Shown here: positions 11,004 through 21,169 of the stretch, in pieces
How the letters are laid out: each line of letters opens with the position of its first letter
How positions within the stretch are numbered: the stretch's first letter is position 1
From: Chinchilla lanigera
Lineage: Eukaryota; Chordata; Mammalia; Rodentia; Chinchillidae
DNA: 64,000 nucleotides
Assembly (NCBI RefSeq): GCF_000276665.1
Contig: NW_004955423.1
Coordinates: 9,561,608-9,625,607, forward strand
Reading direction: 5' to 3'
Made by a program: the position numbers and the translations under genes
The notes under the pieces: generated by a model
What the model was told of the DNA's origin: nothing
Databases searched by the model: none
Seen by the model: only the letters and a program-made list of their open reading frames with translations

Positions 11004-12948
11004 TGTCCTAATAAAGAGTCGTGGACAAAGTTCCCAGAGCTGCCTTTTAAGTAATCTCTTTGTGAGAATAAGGAAAGCCCTGCCCAGCAGCAAATCCCTT
11101 TACTTCATTAGTCAGGAAGTAGCATATTTCAGAGAGGATGTAAAATAGATGACCAGATCTCCTGAAAACACCCCCAGTCTTTTATTTTGGCGTTTATCCT
11201 ACCCCATGAAGCCAACAAAAATTCAAACGAAACAAACCTTTATTCTACAAAAGGAAAACAAATAGTTCTGCAAGGCTTCATTTTAACTGCTTATCCCAGT
11301 TGCATAAAAAAAAGCAGAATTCAACAAATGCAACCAACACAATTTATGAGCACCTGATATTGTACTATGTGGGTCACATAGGAATAGGAAGATATTATAT
11401 CAACCCCCAAATTTATGGCCTCTTACCATTATCCTAAATCCTAAATCAGGAAATTGGGAGGTGGAACAGAAATGCTGGGTGAGACCTTTTAATTAAACTA
11501 CCCTCTTCAATCTCACAGTTCCCTGGCTTGCCTGAAGAGGAACACTCTCCCTCTATAAATACTCTATGCACATAGAGAAAACATACATAGCTGCCTCTTC
11601 ATTGAAATAAACATTAATCAACATTTAGACATATTTAGTTAAGGGTATCTACAAACTACTCAAAATAGGGTACAGAATACCTGTTCCCCCAAAGGATCCT
11701 AGAAAATGACTGCTTTGTGTACAATTCAGGTAGAATTGAGAAGAAAGTGTGCTACCATCCGTTTATCTAGAAATGTTTAAGGGCACATGCAGATCAGCAA
11801 CTATGATCTAAATTTAGAATCTGAATTCTAAAATAAAAAATGTATCCATTGTTTATTCCAGGAATACTTATCGCTGATAAGTATTGCAAGTGTTCTCTTT
11901 ACCTATCTTTGCCATTGTCCCCCCTGGCAAAAATAAACAATTTTTAATTTAGGGACCAATCTAAGAGGTCAAATATTCTTGAGTTCTGTCTGCCTGTCTG
12001 TCTCTCCATGGATCAGGCGTGTGGATGCGTCATCGCTGCTGATCAAAATGATGAACTCTGAGAAGACAAAAAGCTCTTCCATCAACAGATTTCCATGCTT
12101 TTGGACCTAAAATTCCTAAACTACTCTCCAGCTAAATCCAAATGGAAGGGGGCTGGACTGTGAGTCCCGAGGGCAGGGAAATGGGGAAAAAGGTATCCTG
12201 ACAACACGAGCTAGGCTCACCACTCCTGAATTGAAAGAGGCAAAGAAAATGTAGTACACCCAACCCTTTCTTAGATATACTCACAGGAGAAAGGATTCTC
12301 TGAAGTTTTTCCAAGCACTTCTTCCTACACAGAGGAAAGGACAGCCCCTCCCCGATAGCCTGCTGTGAGCAAAAGTTTGCTTGTTAAACAAGTGGAAGGT
12401 TTCAGGACATTTGCTGAAATCAGTCCCATGGTATAAAGAGTGAACCACAAAGGAATTCTAAAGTATGACAACAGGAAGTTTCACTTATCAGCTAGTTTTA
12501 AAGTTTGGTAATAAACTGACATTTGTGAATAAAAACACATTCACTAGCACTCACCTGTTCCCTCCTCACACTCTGCAACAAACTGTGGCTAACTTTTCAG
12601 TGATAAGAATATGTATGTGCTGTGGTGCATGTCTGCGCTGTATGTATGTGGCGTGGCACCGCCGGCCACGAGCCAGACCATTCATCGTGCACCGCCACAG
12701 GCTGGGGCAAAGTTTCTGCTACGACCCAGTCGCTCTGCGGCTCTGTGGCTCCTATGGGGGCGCCGGTCTTTGGAAAGAAATTGTGGGGGTCCTGTCCTGG
12801 CCAGGGCACGCCGCTGCCCCAGTTCCACTCGAGGGGGCGTGCACGCCCACGGGTGCAACAGACGGTAGCCCAGGTCGGCTTGTTTTGTTTCGCTTTTCTG
12901 CCGCGGCGTCCTCGGTTTCTCGCATCCTGCAGAGGGGAGAGGGCGGCG

Positions 12949-12955
12949 CTCACCT
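12949..12955 (-). other. Candidate splice donor of a non-coding first exon
   Basis: On the minus strand the sequence reads GCGGGAG|GTGAGC, a near-ideal 5' splice site with the last exon base at 12954. The upstream stretch (about 12955-13010, minus strand) has no ATG, so it would be 5' UTR. It sits just downstream, in the minus direction, of the ZNF143-type site. No acceptor or transcript evidence is available, so this is inference. Confidence 0.4.
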
Positions 12956-13010
12956 CCCGCGAGGTTTGCCCCGCGCAGGGCCCCCAACCCAGCCCAGAGC
13001 CCCACCAGTG

Positions 13011-13035
13011 CGCGGGGCACGCCGGGAGTTGTAGT
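13011..13035 (-). promoter_or_regulatory. ZNF143/Staf (SBS2-type) binding site
   Basis: The minus strand reads ACTACAACTCCC followed by GGCGTGCCCCGCG. The long ZNF143/Staf SBS2 consensus is ACTACAATTCCC followed by AGCATGCCTTGCG. The invariant ACTACAA, TCCC, TGCC and GCG positions are kept, and the changes are mostly transitions at tolerated positions. Such sites typically lie close upstream of start sites in TATA-less CpG-island promoters. Confidence 0.8.
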
Positions 13036-13037
13036 CC

Positions 13038-13110
13038 GTGGGGTGGGGACGGGGACGGGGATGGGGATGGGGACCGGGATGGGGATGGGGGCGGGGGCGG
13101 GGGCGGGACC
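13038..13110. repeat. G-rich 6-bp minisatellite (GGGGAY)n
   Basis: About ten tandem GGGGAC/GGGGAT/GGGGGC units in a row, with runs of four or five G at regular spacing. The plus strand has far more than the four G-runs needed for a G-quadruplex. It abuts the ZNF143-type site. Confidence 0.9.
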
Positions 13111-13135
13111 TGAACCGAAGCAGGCTACTTGGCAC

Positions 13136-13623
13136 GGAGGAGGGTTGGGGGAGACATTTGCTGCAATTTAAACTTCCAGAGCCCTAGGGGAGGGCACTCC
13201 TGGAGAGATGTTTTAAAAACAGTGTTTTCAGTTTGTACCATTTTTTCCGTCTTGCTTGCTCCTGATAACCCCTGCTGAAGTTTTAAACTGGTCTTTGGCA
13301 ACAAAAATCCCTAGAGGTTCCCCGGGCCAAGTTCCTATTTTGTGGGACTCCACTCTGCCTGCACTGTGAACACACACCTGTGGCATCCTCTGCTCCGGAC
13401 ACTGTTCTGTGGCTCACAAAATACCTCAGAAGCCTTAGAATGTTTTACAGCACTTCTAAACCATTTTTAAAAATCTTACAATCTGTTATATTAGACCCAT
13501 AAAGCAACATTGGGATTTAGGCAGAGAAAAGCCGGAGATGTAGGGAGGTTCCTGTGCTTCTCCTTGTGCGGAATGAAGTCACTCTGAACTGTTCATTCCC
13601 TTCTCCAGCCCTTCTCTCAGCAG
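13136..13623. other. No recognised feature beyond the island edge
   Basis: CpG density falls off. No repeat, exon or RNA gene recognised. Confidence 0.4.
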
Positions 13624-13677
13624 CTGGGGACAGGGAAACAAAGGACTGGGGACAGGGAAACAAAGGACTGGGGACAG
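13624..13677. repeat. 22-bp tandem repeat, about 2.5 copies
   Basis: Unit CTGGGGACAGGGAAACAAAGGA is repeated exactly at 13624-13645 and 13646-13667, followed by a partial third copy. Confidence 0.9.
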
Positions 13678-13857
13678 AGGTGGTAGACGCCGTGAAAGAA
13701 GAGGGGCCTGCTGTGCAGGATTGTCCTGAAATAGCTGAGGACCGAATCTTCAGTAAAAAAGGAAATAAAGAAAACCAAAATAAGCGCCTATGGAATGGAA
13801 GGACACTAGGGGAGGGACGAGGTAGTGGGATTGTAACGGACTCAAGAGAGGACGGTG

Positions 13858-13973
13858 GGGGGCTGGGGATTTAGCTCAGCGGCAAAGCGCCTGCCTGGCA
13901 AGCGCAAGGTCGTGAGTTCGGTTCCTGGTACCGGAGGAAAAACCAAAAAAAAAACCCCAAAAAACAAAAAAAC
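13858..13973 (+). mobile_element. ID SINE (young type)
   Basis: Complete ID body from GGGGCTGGGGATTTAGCTCA to CCTGGTACCGG, with A and B boxes, then an A-rich tail broken by C. A perfect 11-bp target-site duplication, AGAGGACGGTG, flanks it at 13847-13857 and 13974-13984. Confidence 0.95.
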
Positions 13974-14027
13974 AGAGGACGGTGAGCAGGCTGGAGGGAA
14001 AATGCAATCGCTGTGTCCCCTGGCCAG

Positions 14028-14088
14028 AGTGGTTCAGGATCCCGAGTTCGAGGCCAGCCTGGACAATTTAGTGAGACCCTGAAAAGAG
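14028..14088 (+). mobile_element. B1/Alu-like 7SL SINE fragment
   Basis: It contains GAGTTCGAGGCCAGCCTGGA followed by CAATTTAGTGAGACCCTG, the diagnostic central part of 7SL-derived SINEs. Both ends are truncated. Confidence 0.75.
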
Positions 14089-14599
14089 GGACTGGATGTG
14101 TAGGTCTGGAGGCTGTTGGTGTAGAACTGCCTCTCTGAGTTTTCCAATTCTACCAGAGTGCTTTTGCTTTTTCTAGTGATTGGGGAGGAGCACTACTGGA
14201 AGATTGCGAGGCATCTTGCATTGCCTGAAAAAGTCCTGCACAGCAAACAATCTTCCCACAATCCTGGGTGTCTCAACTGTCCCACTGTTCACTGAGGTCG
14301 GTGATAACCTATTTATAATCTGAACCTCGAATCTATTTTACATATGAATATAGAGCATTGTTCACGGAGCTTAAGAGATACGGGTTTTCTCAGAATGCAG
14401 TAAATTTAACGGCAATATCATTTATTGAATTTGAATTAGTTCATTTTGTGGCTGTCCTTCCTTGGTGGACCTGCAGATACACACAAATGTCTGACTACTC
14501 ACTAGCACTTATTTCTCCTATCTACTGGGAACTTAACACCCAGTGACCGCCCTTTCCCCATCCCTCCCTCCCCCTCTTCTTCCCAGCCTCTGATAGCTG

Positions 14600-15110
14600 C
14601 TGGCCCTGTGGATTTCTGAGAGAAGGAACAGCAAGGTGGCCATTGTGGCTGGAATGAAGAGAATAGGAAGTTACAGGGGACGACTGAAAAATGACCCTTG
14701 GGTTGGGGACAACTGATGTATGATTTTAGGCATCATAAGGACTTTGGCTTTCACCCTGAATAAAATGGGCCGCTGCTGGAGAGTTTTTGAGTAGTCCAGC
14801 GACATGGCTGGGTACATTTTTAGATCATTTTGGCCACTCTGTCAAGGGTAGAGTAAAAACAACCATGGTGGAAGCTGACTAAGTAAGAAATTATTGCAGG
14901 GACCCTGGCAAAAAATAATAGCATCTTGAAGCAGAGTGGTGGCAATGAAGGGTGATGGGTTAGATGTGGAAGAAAAATGAAGAATTTCTGAGCACACAGA
15001 GGAAGAGTTGCAGGGGCTAGAGAAGAGTGGAAGACAGTAAGAATGTGTAGCACCTTGTGGGAATGAGACACTGGGAGGGACCTGGAAGTCTGAGACTTCT
15101 TTTTTTTTTG
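14600..15110. repeat. Ancient dispersed repeat, class unassigned
   Basis: The text order (GTGGCTGGAATGAAGAGAAT, AAGGACTTTGGCTTTCACCC, TGGAGAGTTTTTGAGTAGTC, GATCATTTTGGCCACTCTGT, GCAGAGTGGTGGCAATGAAG) matches a widespread old mammalian repeat that I recognise but cannot name with confidence. A second, more decayed copy may lie at 39700-40110. Confidence 0.4.
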
Positions 15111-15267
15111 TGGTGACTGCACAAATACAGATAAAGGACATAGTGAAATCAGCCCCAGAGGAATCGAGAAATAGAATTATGGAGAGGCTGTGAGTGTGGG
15201 GATTAGGGATGAATGGTTGGACTCTGACTGTATGGCTAGAGGTGTAGAGGTATAAAAATCAAATGGT

Positions 15268-15643
15268 TTCTTTTTTTCCCCACTGTCTTTTTATTAGTGT
15301 GTAATGGCTAAATGGATTGCTGTGTTCCATTTTGACAGATCCACGCATACATATAACATACTTTAATCATTTTCACCCCTTGTTGCTCTCCTTGCCTCAT
15401 GGTCAGACCTATTTTTACCTTTATTTGCTTTCAATAAATATAATTTACTACCCCATCCTGGTGCACATCTTTTATCTTCTTTTTATACCTCCTTCCAGAG
15501 CTTCTTCCCTTCTCCTTTTCTAATAATAATTTCCTTTTTATTTTCTCCTCATGTTGTTTTAGATTCCACATATTGGGGAGAATACGTGATGTTGTATTTG
15601 TCTTTCTGAGTCTGGCTTATTTCTCGCTCAATGTGATTCATGG
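15268..15643 (-). mobile_element. L1 3' end fragment, antisense
   Basis: From the T-rich start it follows an antisense L1 3' UTR, then the end of ORF2. Anchors are TAGATTCCACATATTGGGGA, TTGTATTTGTCTTTCTGAGT and CTGGCTTATTTCTCGCTCAA near 15560-15630. 5' truncated, as is usual for L1. Confidence 0.7.
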
Positions 15644-16433
15644 TCCGTATTGGAATGTTGAAGGCCCTAGGAGGGAAGAACTCAATCCAAGGACCATTGC
15701 TTATTCATAATCCCTGCCAGAAGGGGGGCAGACTTGTTTGGACTGTAGCATCCTCTTTCTTTCCGCCCTTGATCTTTCTGATTGGATTTGACCCTTTTAA
15801 TGGAGCTGAGGATTGGAGCAAGGGGATAATTACCCTAAGCATAAAGGTCCATAAACAAGGCTGATTCAGTAGGTCACAGTATGTAGAATATTGACTCAGG
15901 CATGACTGAGCAAATGGAAGAATTTTGGTGAAGACAGGCAAGAAGAAAATGGTCCCTTCATGTGAAGGTGTTCTCTAGGATTGGGAGCAGGAGATAACTA
16001 CAGCATAAAGTGTTAAGACCAGCTGTGTCTGCCCACTGGAGTCTTCTCTCCTACAGAGGCTAAGTCAGAGGGCCTGTTCTTCTTAGTGATCATATTTCCA
16101 AAGGCTGGCTTTCAGGTTCTTGAGAAAGCATTTCTGAGTCATAAGAGATGCAAAAGATGGAGGAAAGATTTGAAATTGCAAGCCCTTCTTCAGTAAACGC
16201 TCTGAGAAAGGGCGGTCCAGGACCTTTTGTCAGGTGCCGACTAAAACAAATAGTTCAAGGCCTTTGCAAGGCCTAGAACAGTATCAAGGAGGCACTTTAA
16301 CAGGTGCTAGGGCTAACTAAGGGACATGGCCTTGAGTTTCTAGGAACTATACTACTCTTTGTTGGAATCTTTATAGGCCAAGGTTGAGGACTCAAAGAGC
16401 TTGAGTATGGTTTGGTCAAGGAGAACATTTTGC
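15644..16433. other. No recognised feature
   Basis: About 790 bp with no repeat or coding signal I can support. Confidence 0.4.
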
Positions 16434-16985
16434 CATTCGTTGTCTATTACTGTGTAACAAACTATACACCACAAAATATAGCAGCTTAAAATAGCACACA
16501 TTTACTAGCACTTTCTGTGGGGCCGGGCTTGGCTGAATCATCAGGTATAGGCACTTATATGGGATCAAGGTACTGACCAAGGCTGTAGTCTCAGCTGGAG
16601 GATAGACTTGGAGAGAACCTACCTTCAAGCTCATCTATGTGGTTGTTAACAGGATTTAGTTTCCTGAGGGCTGTTGAGCTGAGGATCTCAGTTTTTTAGT
16701 GCAGGGACTTCTCCACAGGAAAGCTCACAACACGGCGGCTTGTTTTGTCAAAACAAGTACATGAGAAAAGGCAGAATGTAAACAGGACAGGAGTCAGTCT
16801 TTTATAGCCTAATTTTAGAAGTAAAACTCCACCATTATGTTTTTACTTTTAGAAATGAAATCCCATCATCCCATCAGTGCCATATTCTCTTTGTCAGCGA
16901 TGAGTTATTAGGTTCAGCTCACACACAAAGGCATGAATACCAAGAAGTGGGGACCACAGAGAGTCGTTTTAGAAGACCACCTATC
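16434..16985 (-). mobile_element. MLT1-type MaLR LTR, antisense
   Basis: It opens with GTTGTCTATTACTGTGTAAC, then AGCAGCTTAAAATAGCACAC and CATTTACTAGC, the standard antisense MLT1 opening (tctattgctgtgtaacaaa... ggcttaaaacaac). The middle and end are degenerate (CAGTCTTTTATAGCC, AAGTAAAACTCCACC, GAGTCGTTTTAGAAGACCACC). Confidence 0.7.
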
Positions 16986-17220
16986 ACTCCAGCAATTTGG
17001 AAGATATACAGTCTTCTTTAAATGATAATCTTCCATTAATATTTCTCAATTAACTTTAGACATGAAATATTAATGCAAGATAAAATCAGCCTTAGATTTC
17101 TCTCATTCCTTCCCTCCCTTTCAGTTAGTTTGGAAAGCAAATATCATTCTTCTTCCAGTCCACTGTTCTTATTATTTATATTATACCTTTTTTTGAGTTA
17201 AATGTTACCAGTTTATTTTT

Positions 17221-17343
17221 ATGACTTAAATACCAGATATTTAAGTATAATTTTATATATATTATAAACAGATTAAAAGCTCAGGAAGAGCTTTTTGTTT
17301 TTTTAATGACTTAAATACCAATTATTTAAATATAATTTTATAT
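17221..17343. repeat. 85-bp-period tandem duplication
   Basis: ATGACTTAAATACCAGATAT with TTAAGTATAATTTTATAT at 17221-17258 recurs with three changes at 17306-17343, an offset of 85 bp. Confidence 0.8.
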
Positions 17344-17814
17344 GTAAACTTACTCAAGGCTCATGGACCAAGTTTTGTACTTCATGACTATGATTCATGA
17401 ACTCACTATTATTCATTGTCTTGATTTTCTTTGTGATAGGTTTTTTTAGAAGTGCATAAATACTGTTTGAGTGTTACGTGTTTGAGAATTTCTTCCTGTT
17501 ACCACTCCACGGGAAACGTGGTCAGACTCGGTATAGAATGGTCCTCCCCCTCAGTATTCATTACAGTGTTCCATTTTCTTTTAGCATCTCACATTACTTG
17601 GAATGTTTCTGATTTTGTTGTTTATGAAGATGATCTTTCCTTCTCTGCTAGGTGACTGTAGGATTATTATTCTTTTATCTTTAAAGTTTAAGGAAAAAAC
17701 TTCTATTAAGTGCTCTTGGAATATGGTGAACTCTTTCAAAATGCAAATTTGAGACCTTCTGTATTTCATAAAAGTCTCCTATTATGTCAATTTTTTCATT
17801 CCTTTTGTCCATTC

Positions 17815-18200
17815 ATATTTTCTTTTATAAAATTTTATTGGTACATTTTACATATACATAATGATCACATTCATCATAGGAAATTTGCACCTGTACGTGA
17901 TATATCTTGCTTCTTCTTTTTTCCCATTCTTCTCTCTTCCCTTCAATCCCTCATCCCCTCCTTATTTACAAAAAGCTTTGTTTCCATTTTTTCCTTCTAT
18001 TCTCTCTTTTTTCTTGTCCTTTTCTTCTTTTCCCCATTCATGTTTTCAAAGACAGCATTCACTCACATGTTAGCTTTCCACTAGTGCACATCTTTTATCT
18101 TCTTTTTGATCACTTTCATTCCATGTCTTTTTCCACTAAATTCTATGTGATTTTTAAAAAACTATAGTTTGGCCTCCATCCAATGTTCTGCCATTTTAAG
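17815..18200 (-). mobile_element. L1 3' UTR fragment, antisense
   Basis: It starts TTTTCTTTTATAAAATTTTATTGG and ACATATACATAATGATCACA, then long pyrimidine-rich sequence. This is the antisense look of an L1 3' UTR; a related start occurs at 34962. Short ORFs here are low-complexity only. Confidence 0.55.
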
Positions 18201-18326
18201 TTCTATTCCTTGGTGCTTTTACTATGATTTTCTCTGATTATATTTATCCTTTTTATTTCCTTTGCTTTTCTGGATTTCTTTTAGCTTTGCTATTGTGTGG
18301 GTCCCCTGCTCTCTCTCTCTTTCTCC

Positions 18327-18588
18327 ATATATATATATAAATTTTATAAAATATGTAATACATATTAATATATAATANNNNNNNNNNNNNNNNNNNNNNN
18401 NNNNNNNNNNNNNNNNNNNNNNNNNNNNNNNNNNNNNNNNNNNNNNNNNNNNNNNNNNNNNNNNNNNNNNNNNNNNNNNNNNNNNNNNNNNNNNNNNNNN
18501 NNNNNNNNNNNNNNNNNNNNNNNNNNNNNNNNNNNNNNNNNTATATAATATATTACATATATTATATATTACATATATAACATATACT
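18327..18588. other. AT-rich palindromic sequence around an assembly gap
   Basis: Positions 18378-18541 are 164 N. Both flanks are AT alternations (TATATATATAAATTTTATAA on the left, TATATAATATATTACATATA on the right). The assembler probably stopped in an unstable AT repeat, so the true length is unknown. Confidence 0.9.
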
Positions 18589-19385
18589 TTTTTTTGCAGA
18601 ATTTTGTTTGATCTTTGAAAGAAATCAGTGAAATCCAGTTCATTTGTTTAGCAATAAAGTGAGTGATTTTCCCCTTCCCTGTTCACCAGTATATAGTGTG
18701 ACTCACCCATTTGCAATGTAATCTGTGGACTAATGTTGACAGTTCATAATCTTTGGCTGGTCATTCAGTGATGAATGAGCTGGAGCAGAAGGAAAATTTC
18801 CTGAGTAGGAAGAAAAGAGTCTAAAATATACTTTAGTTTTCTACTTATTGCTTACTTCTTCACAAAGCATTGGAGTGACTTGTAATAATGTAAGAAGTAA
18901 CTTTAAAAACTATTCAATACCAGAATGAAAGAAAATATTAACACCAGAAGAGGAATTTTTAAAAATGCACATATGTAGCTGTAGCACACTACAGTTATTT
19001 ATATTAACTTATGGATACATTTATAAACTTCCTGACAATCAAAGCAAGAAGAAACATATAAATAGATATTTGGTCTTCATTGACCTTAAAGAAAAAACCT
19101 ACCGGTATGCATGGAAAAATTTTTGTAACAGTTCCAGGAAAAAAAATCAAATGGAGCAGGGTTCTTAACTACTTTCATTAGTAAATGCAATAGTGGCATT
19201 CATTAAACTATTGCTTATAGTCCTTCTTAATAAAAGCTAAAATATGGCATTGAGACACAGTCCAGAGAAAATCAATTCCTGTATTTCTAAAACAGAACGA
19301 TCCAAGCCTCTTTGGAATGTAGAGTCTTCTCTCTGATGGGAGTCTTCTCTCTGGAGGGAGGTTGACTGTGCCTTCCTCCTCCCCC
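18589..19385. other. No recognised feature
   Basis: No gene or named repeat. A short tandem, GAGTCTTCTCTCTGATGG-like, appears twice at about 19321-19353. Confidence 0.4.
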
Positions 19386-20092
19386 CATAATATGTTGAAT
19401 TTCTGACTCCTAGTGAATGGGCTTTATTTTGAAATTGGTCATTGCAGATGTAGTTTGTTAAGATGAGGTCATCCTGGAATATGGGAGCCCCTGATCCAAT
19501 ATGACTGTTCTTGCTAGAAGAGGAAAGACACAAGAGATACTCTGTGAGGACAAAACACACCCAGAGGGAAAATGGTAGACATTTAAGTTCTGCTAGAAGC
19601 CAGTAAATACCAGTGGCTACGAGAATCTAGGACAGGTCCTTCCCTAGAATCTTTAAAAGGAACTTGTCCCTACCAAGGTCTTTTTTTTGTTTTGTTTTTG
19701 TTTGTTTGTTTGTTTCTGGTACCAGAAATCAAACTCACAACCTCGCGCTTGCCAGGCAGGCGCTGTGCCACTGAGCTAAATCCCCAGCAACAAATTTTGT
19801 AAGCTTTTATTTATTTATTTATTTATTTATTTATTGTCTTTTTGAGACAGGGTCTCGCTATGCAGTTCAGGCCAACCTTGAGCTCACTTTGTAGTCCAGG
19901 CTGGTCTTGAACTCGCAATGATTCGCGTGCCTCAGCCTCCAAAGTGCTGGGATTACAGGCGTGCTCTACCACACCCGGCTTCCTACCAACATCCGATTTC
20001 AGACTATGAAGGAACAAATAAATTTATGTTGGATTTAAGTCACCAAGTTTGTGGGACTTTATTATAGCAACCTCAGGAAACCAATATAGGTG
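19386..20092 (+). mobile_element. MLT1-type MaLR LTR, interrupted by a SINE
   Basis: Sense MLT1 order: CCCATAATATGTTGAATTTC, TTGCAGATGTAGTTTGTTAA, GATGAGGTCATCCTGGAATA, GATCCAATATGACTG. After the SINE come ATTTCAGACTATGAAGG, TTTAAGTCACCAAGTTTGTG and ATAGCAACCTCAGGAAACCA ending near ATATAGG. The insertion at 19677-19981 splits it. Confidence 0.85.
19677..19981 (-). mobile_element. Composite B1+ID SINE, antisense, in MLT1 LTR
   Basis: Order on the minus strand: B1 body (about 19840-19980, with the TGTAGTCCAGGCTGGTCTTG block), A-rich (TAAA)n linker (seen as TTTA repeats at 19805-19835), young-type ID (19717-19788), A-rich tail. CCTACCAA at 19669-19676 and 19982-19989 flanks the pair, with no clear separate duplication around the ID alone. 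This argues for a single composite insertion. Confidence 0.75.
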
Positions 20093-21169
20093 GATGTATT
20101 TTGCTCAACAATGTTTCCTAAATGAGAGATCTTTCAGCCAAGATTTGGTATGTGTTGGACAACAGAAGATGTGATAAGAGACTAAAGTAGGTTTTATGTG
20201 CTGAATTAAGAATATGTCCACATGCTTTAAATTTGAAACTTGCAAATACGGGTACAATTGATGTTCCTATGAGCTTTGGAAGTGCTTGAGGTGCACACAT
20301 TAGCCATCGCACCTCATATGGGGAAGGCTCACTTGTATTTTGTCAAGCAAATCTTGGAGTGTTGTTTTAGCAGCGTGGAACCTATTTTATCACATGAAAA
20401 AAATGGATAATGTTGAGGTGATTTAGTCTAGAAACTATTCAAAATAGGTGATTCCTGTATTTTACTGTCAGACTTGGAGTGATATATGATTATTAGCCAT
20501 AAATACATTTTAAATGTGAAGTAATTTTAGAATAGTTGATATGCCAGGATTTATGATAATGAGAGGAGTAGAAGGCTGAGTTCTTTGTTGAAACTACCCC
20601 CAGTCATTGAAAGCTCATCCGTGGAATTCATGATTGCTGCTCATGTTCTCTACTGTGGGAAGAACATATATATTTTATAAAACTTGTGTTCCTTTCTTTA
20701 TTTCTTTCCATCCAATGTGTTTTATTTTCAGGCAGGTGGTATTAAGAAGCAAACATTTACACAATCTCATCCCCTTATCCAAAGGTCAGACTTTTGGATG
20801 TTCTCCAAAGTATAGCAGCAATCTAGAGATATGGATAGAAGAGGGTAGGGCTCTCAGAGTTAGAAATTATTATGAGTTCTCTGAATTAAAATTGTGAAGC
20901 TTGCAGTGGAAGGATGAACAATTGGAGACAGCCTCAATGACTGGAGAAAGACACTAACTGAGTCAAGATGATCGTGGTGTACTTTTAAAATCATGATGTT
21001 ACAGAATAAACCAGAATCAGACATCTAGGGCAGAGAGGAGTCCCGGGGAATGTTCCTACTCTAATCAACAACTGTGACCCCCTTCAGCCTGAATGAGCCA
21101 GAATGGTCATCCCCATTATTCCCTCATGGTACTTTGCGTTACTTCTCCAGAGAGGGGAATGTTTTAGGC
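20093..21169. other. No recognised feature
   Basis: About 1.1 kb with no repeat, RNA gene or coding exon I can name. The segment near 20200-20350 may be an old DNA transposon, but I cannot support it. Confidence 0.4.

Larger units (their letters stand above)
7886..12639. other. Repeat-poor, probably single-copy region
   Basis: Nearly 4.8 kb with no interspersed repeat I can recognise apart from three short simple repeats. No long ORF shows coding character. Sub-blocks such as 9815-9880 (AT-rich, with ATTAATGTGCAATTAGC) and 10150-10330 look like regulatory-type sequence with homeodomain-like ATTA cores, but that is inference. It adjoins the CpG island and would be 5' intronic sequence if that promoter fires leftward. 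Confidence 0.5.
12640..13135. promoter_or_regulatory. CpG island, probable promoter
   Basis: GC content and CpG frequency rise sharply compared with the AT-rich surroundings. CpGs are dense from GCACCGCCGGCCACGAGCC (about 12657) to GGGCGGGGGCGGGACC (13097-13112), with many CG steps in CCGCGGCGTCC and CGCGGGGCACGCC. There is no TATA box. The island contains a ZNF143-type site (13011-13035) and a strong minus-strand donor (12949-12955). Long open frames here run on both strands with no known domain, which is what stop-poor GC-rich sequence gives by chance. The gene served by the island cannot be named from this window. Confidence 0.75.

Noticed and set aside
12465..13113. Long overlapping open frames (up to 189 codons) on both strands in the CpG island
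   Set aside because: Frames overlap on both strands, have no known domain and coincide with GC-rich DNA, where stops are rare. This is better explained as promoter sequence.
13858..13930. A tRNA-Ala gene
   Set aside because: The A and B boxes belong to an ID SINE with an A-rich tail and an 11-bp target-site duplication. The same applies to the other ID copies.
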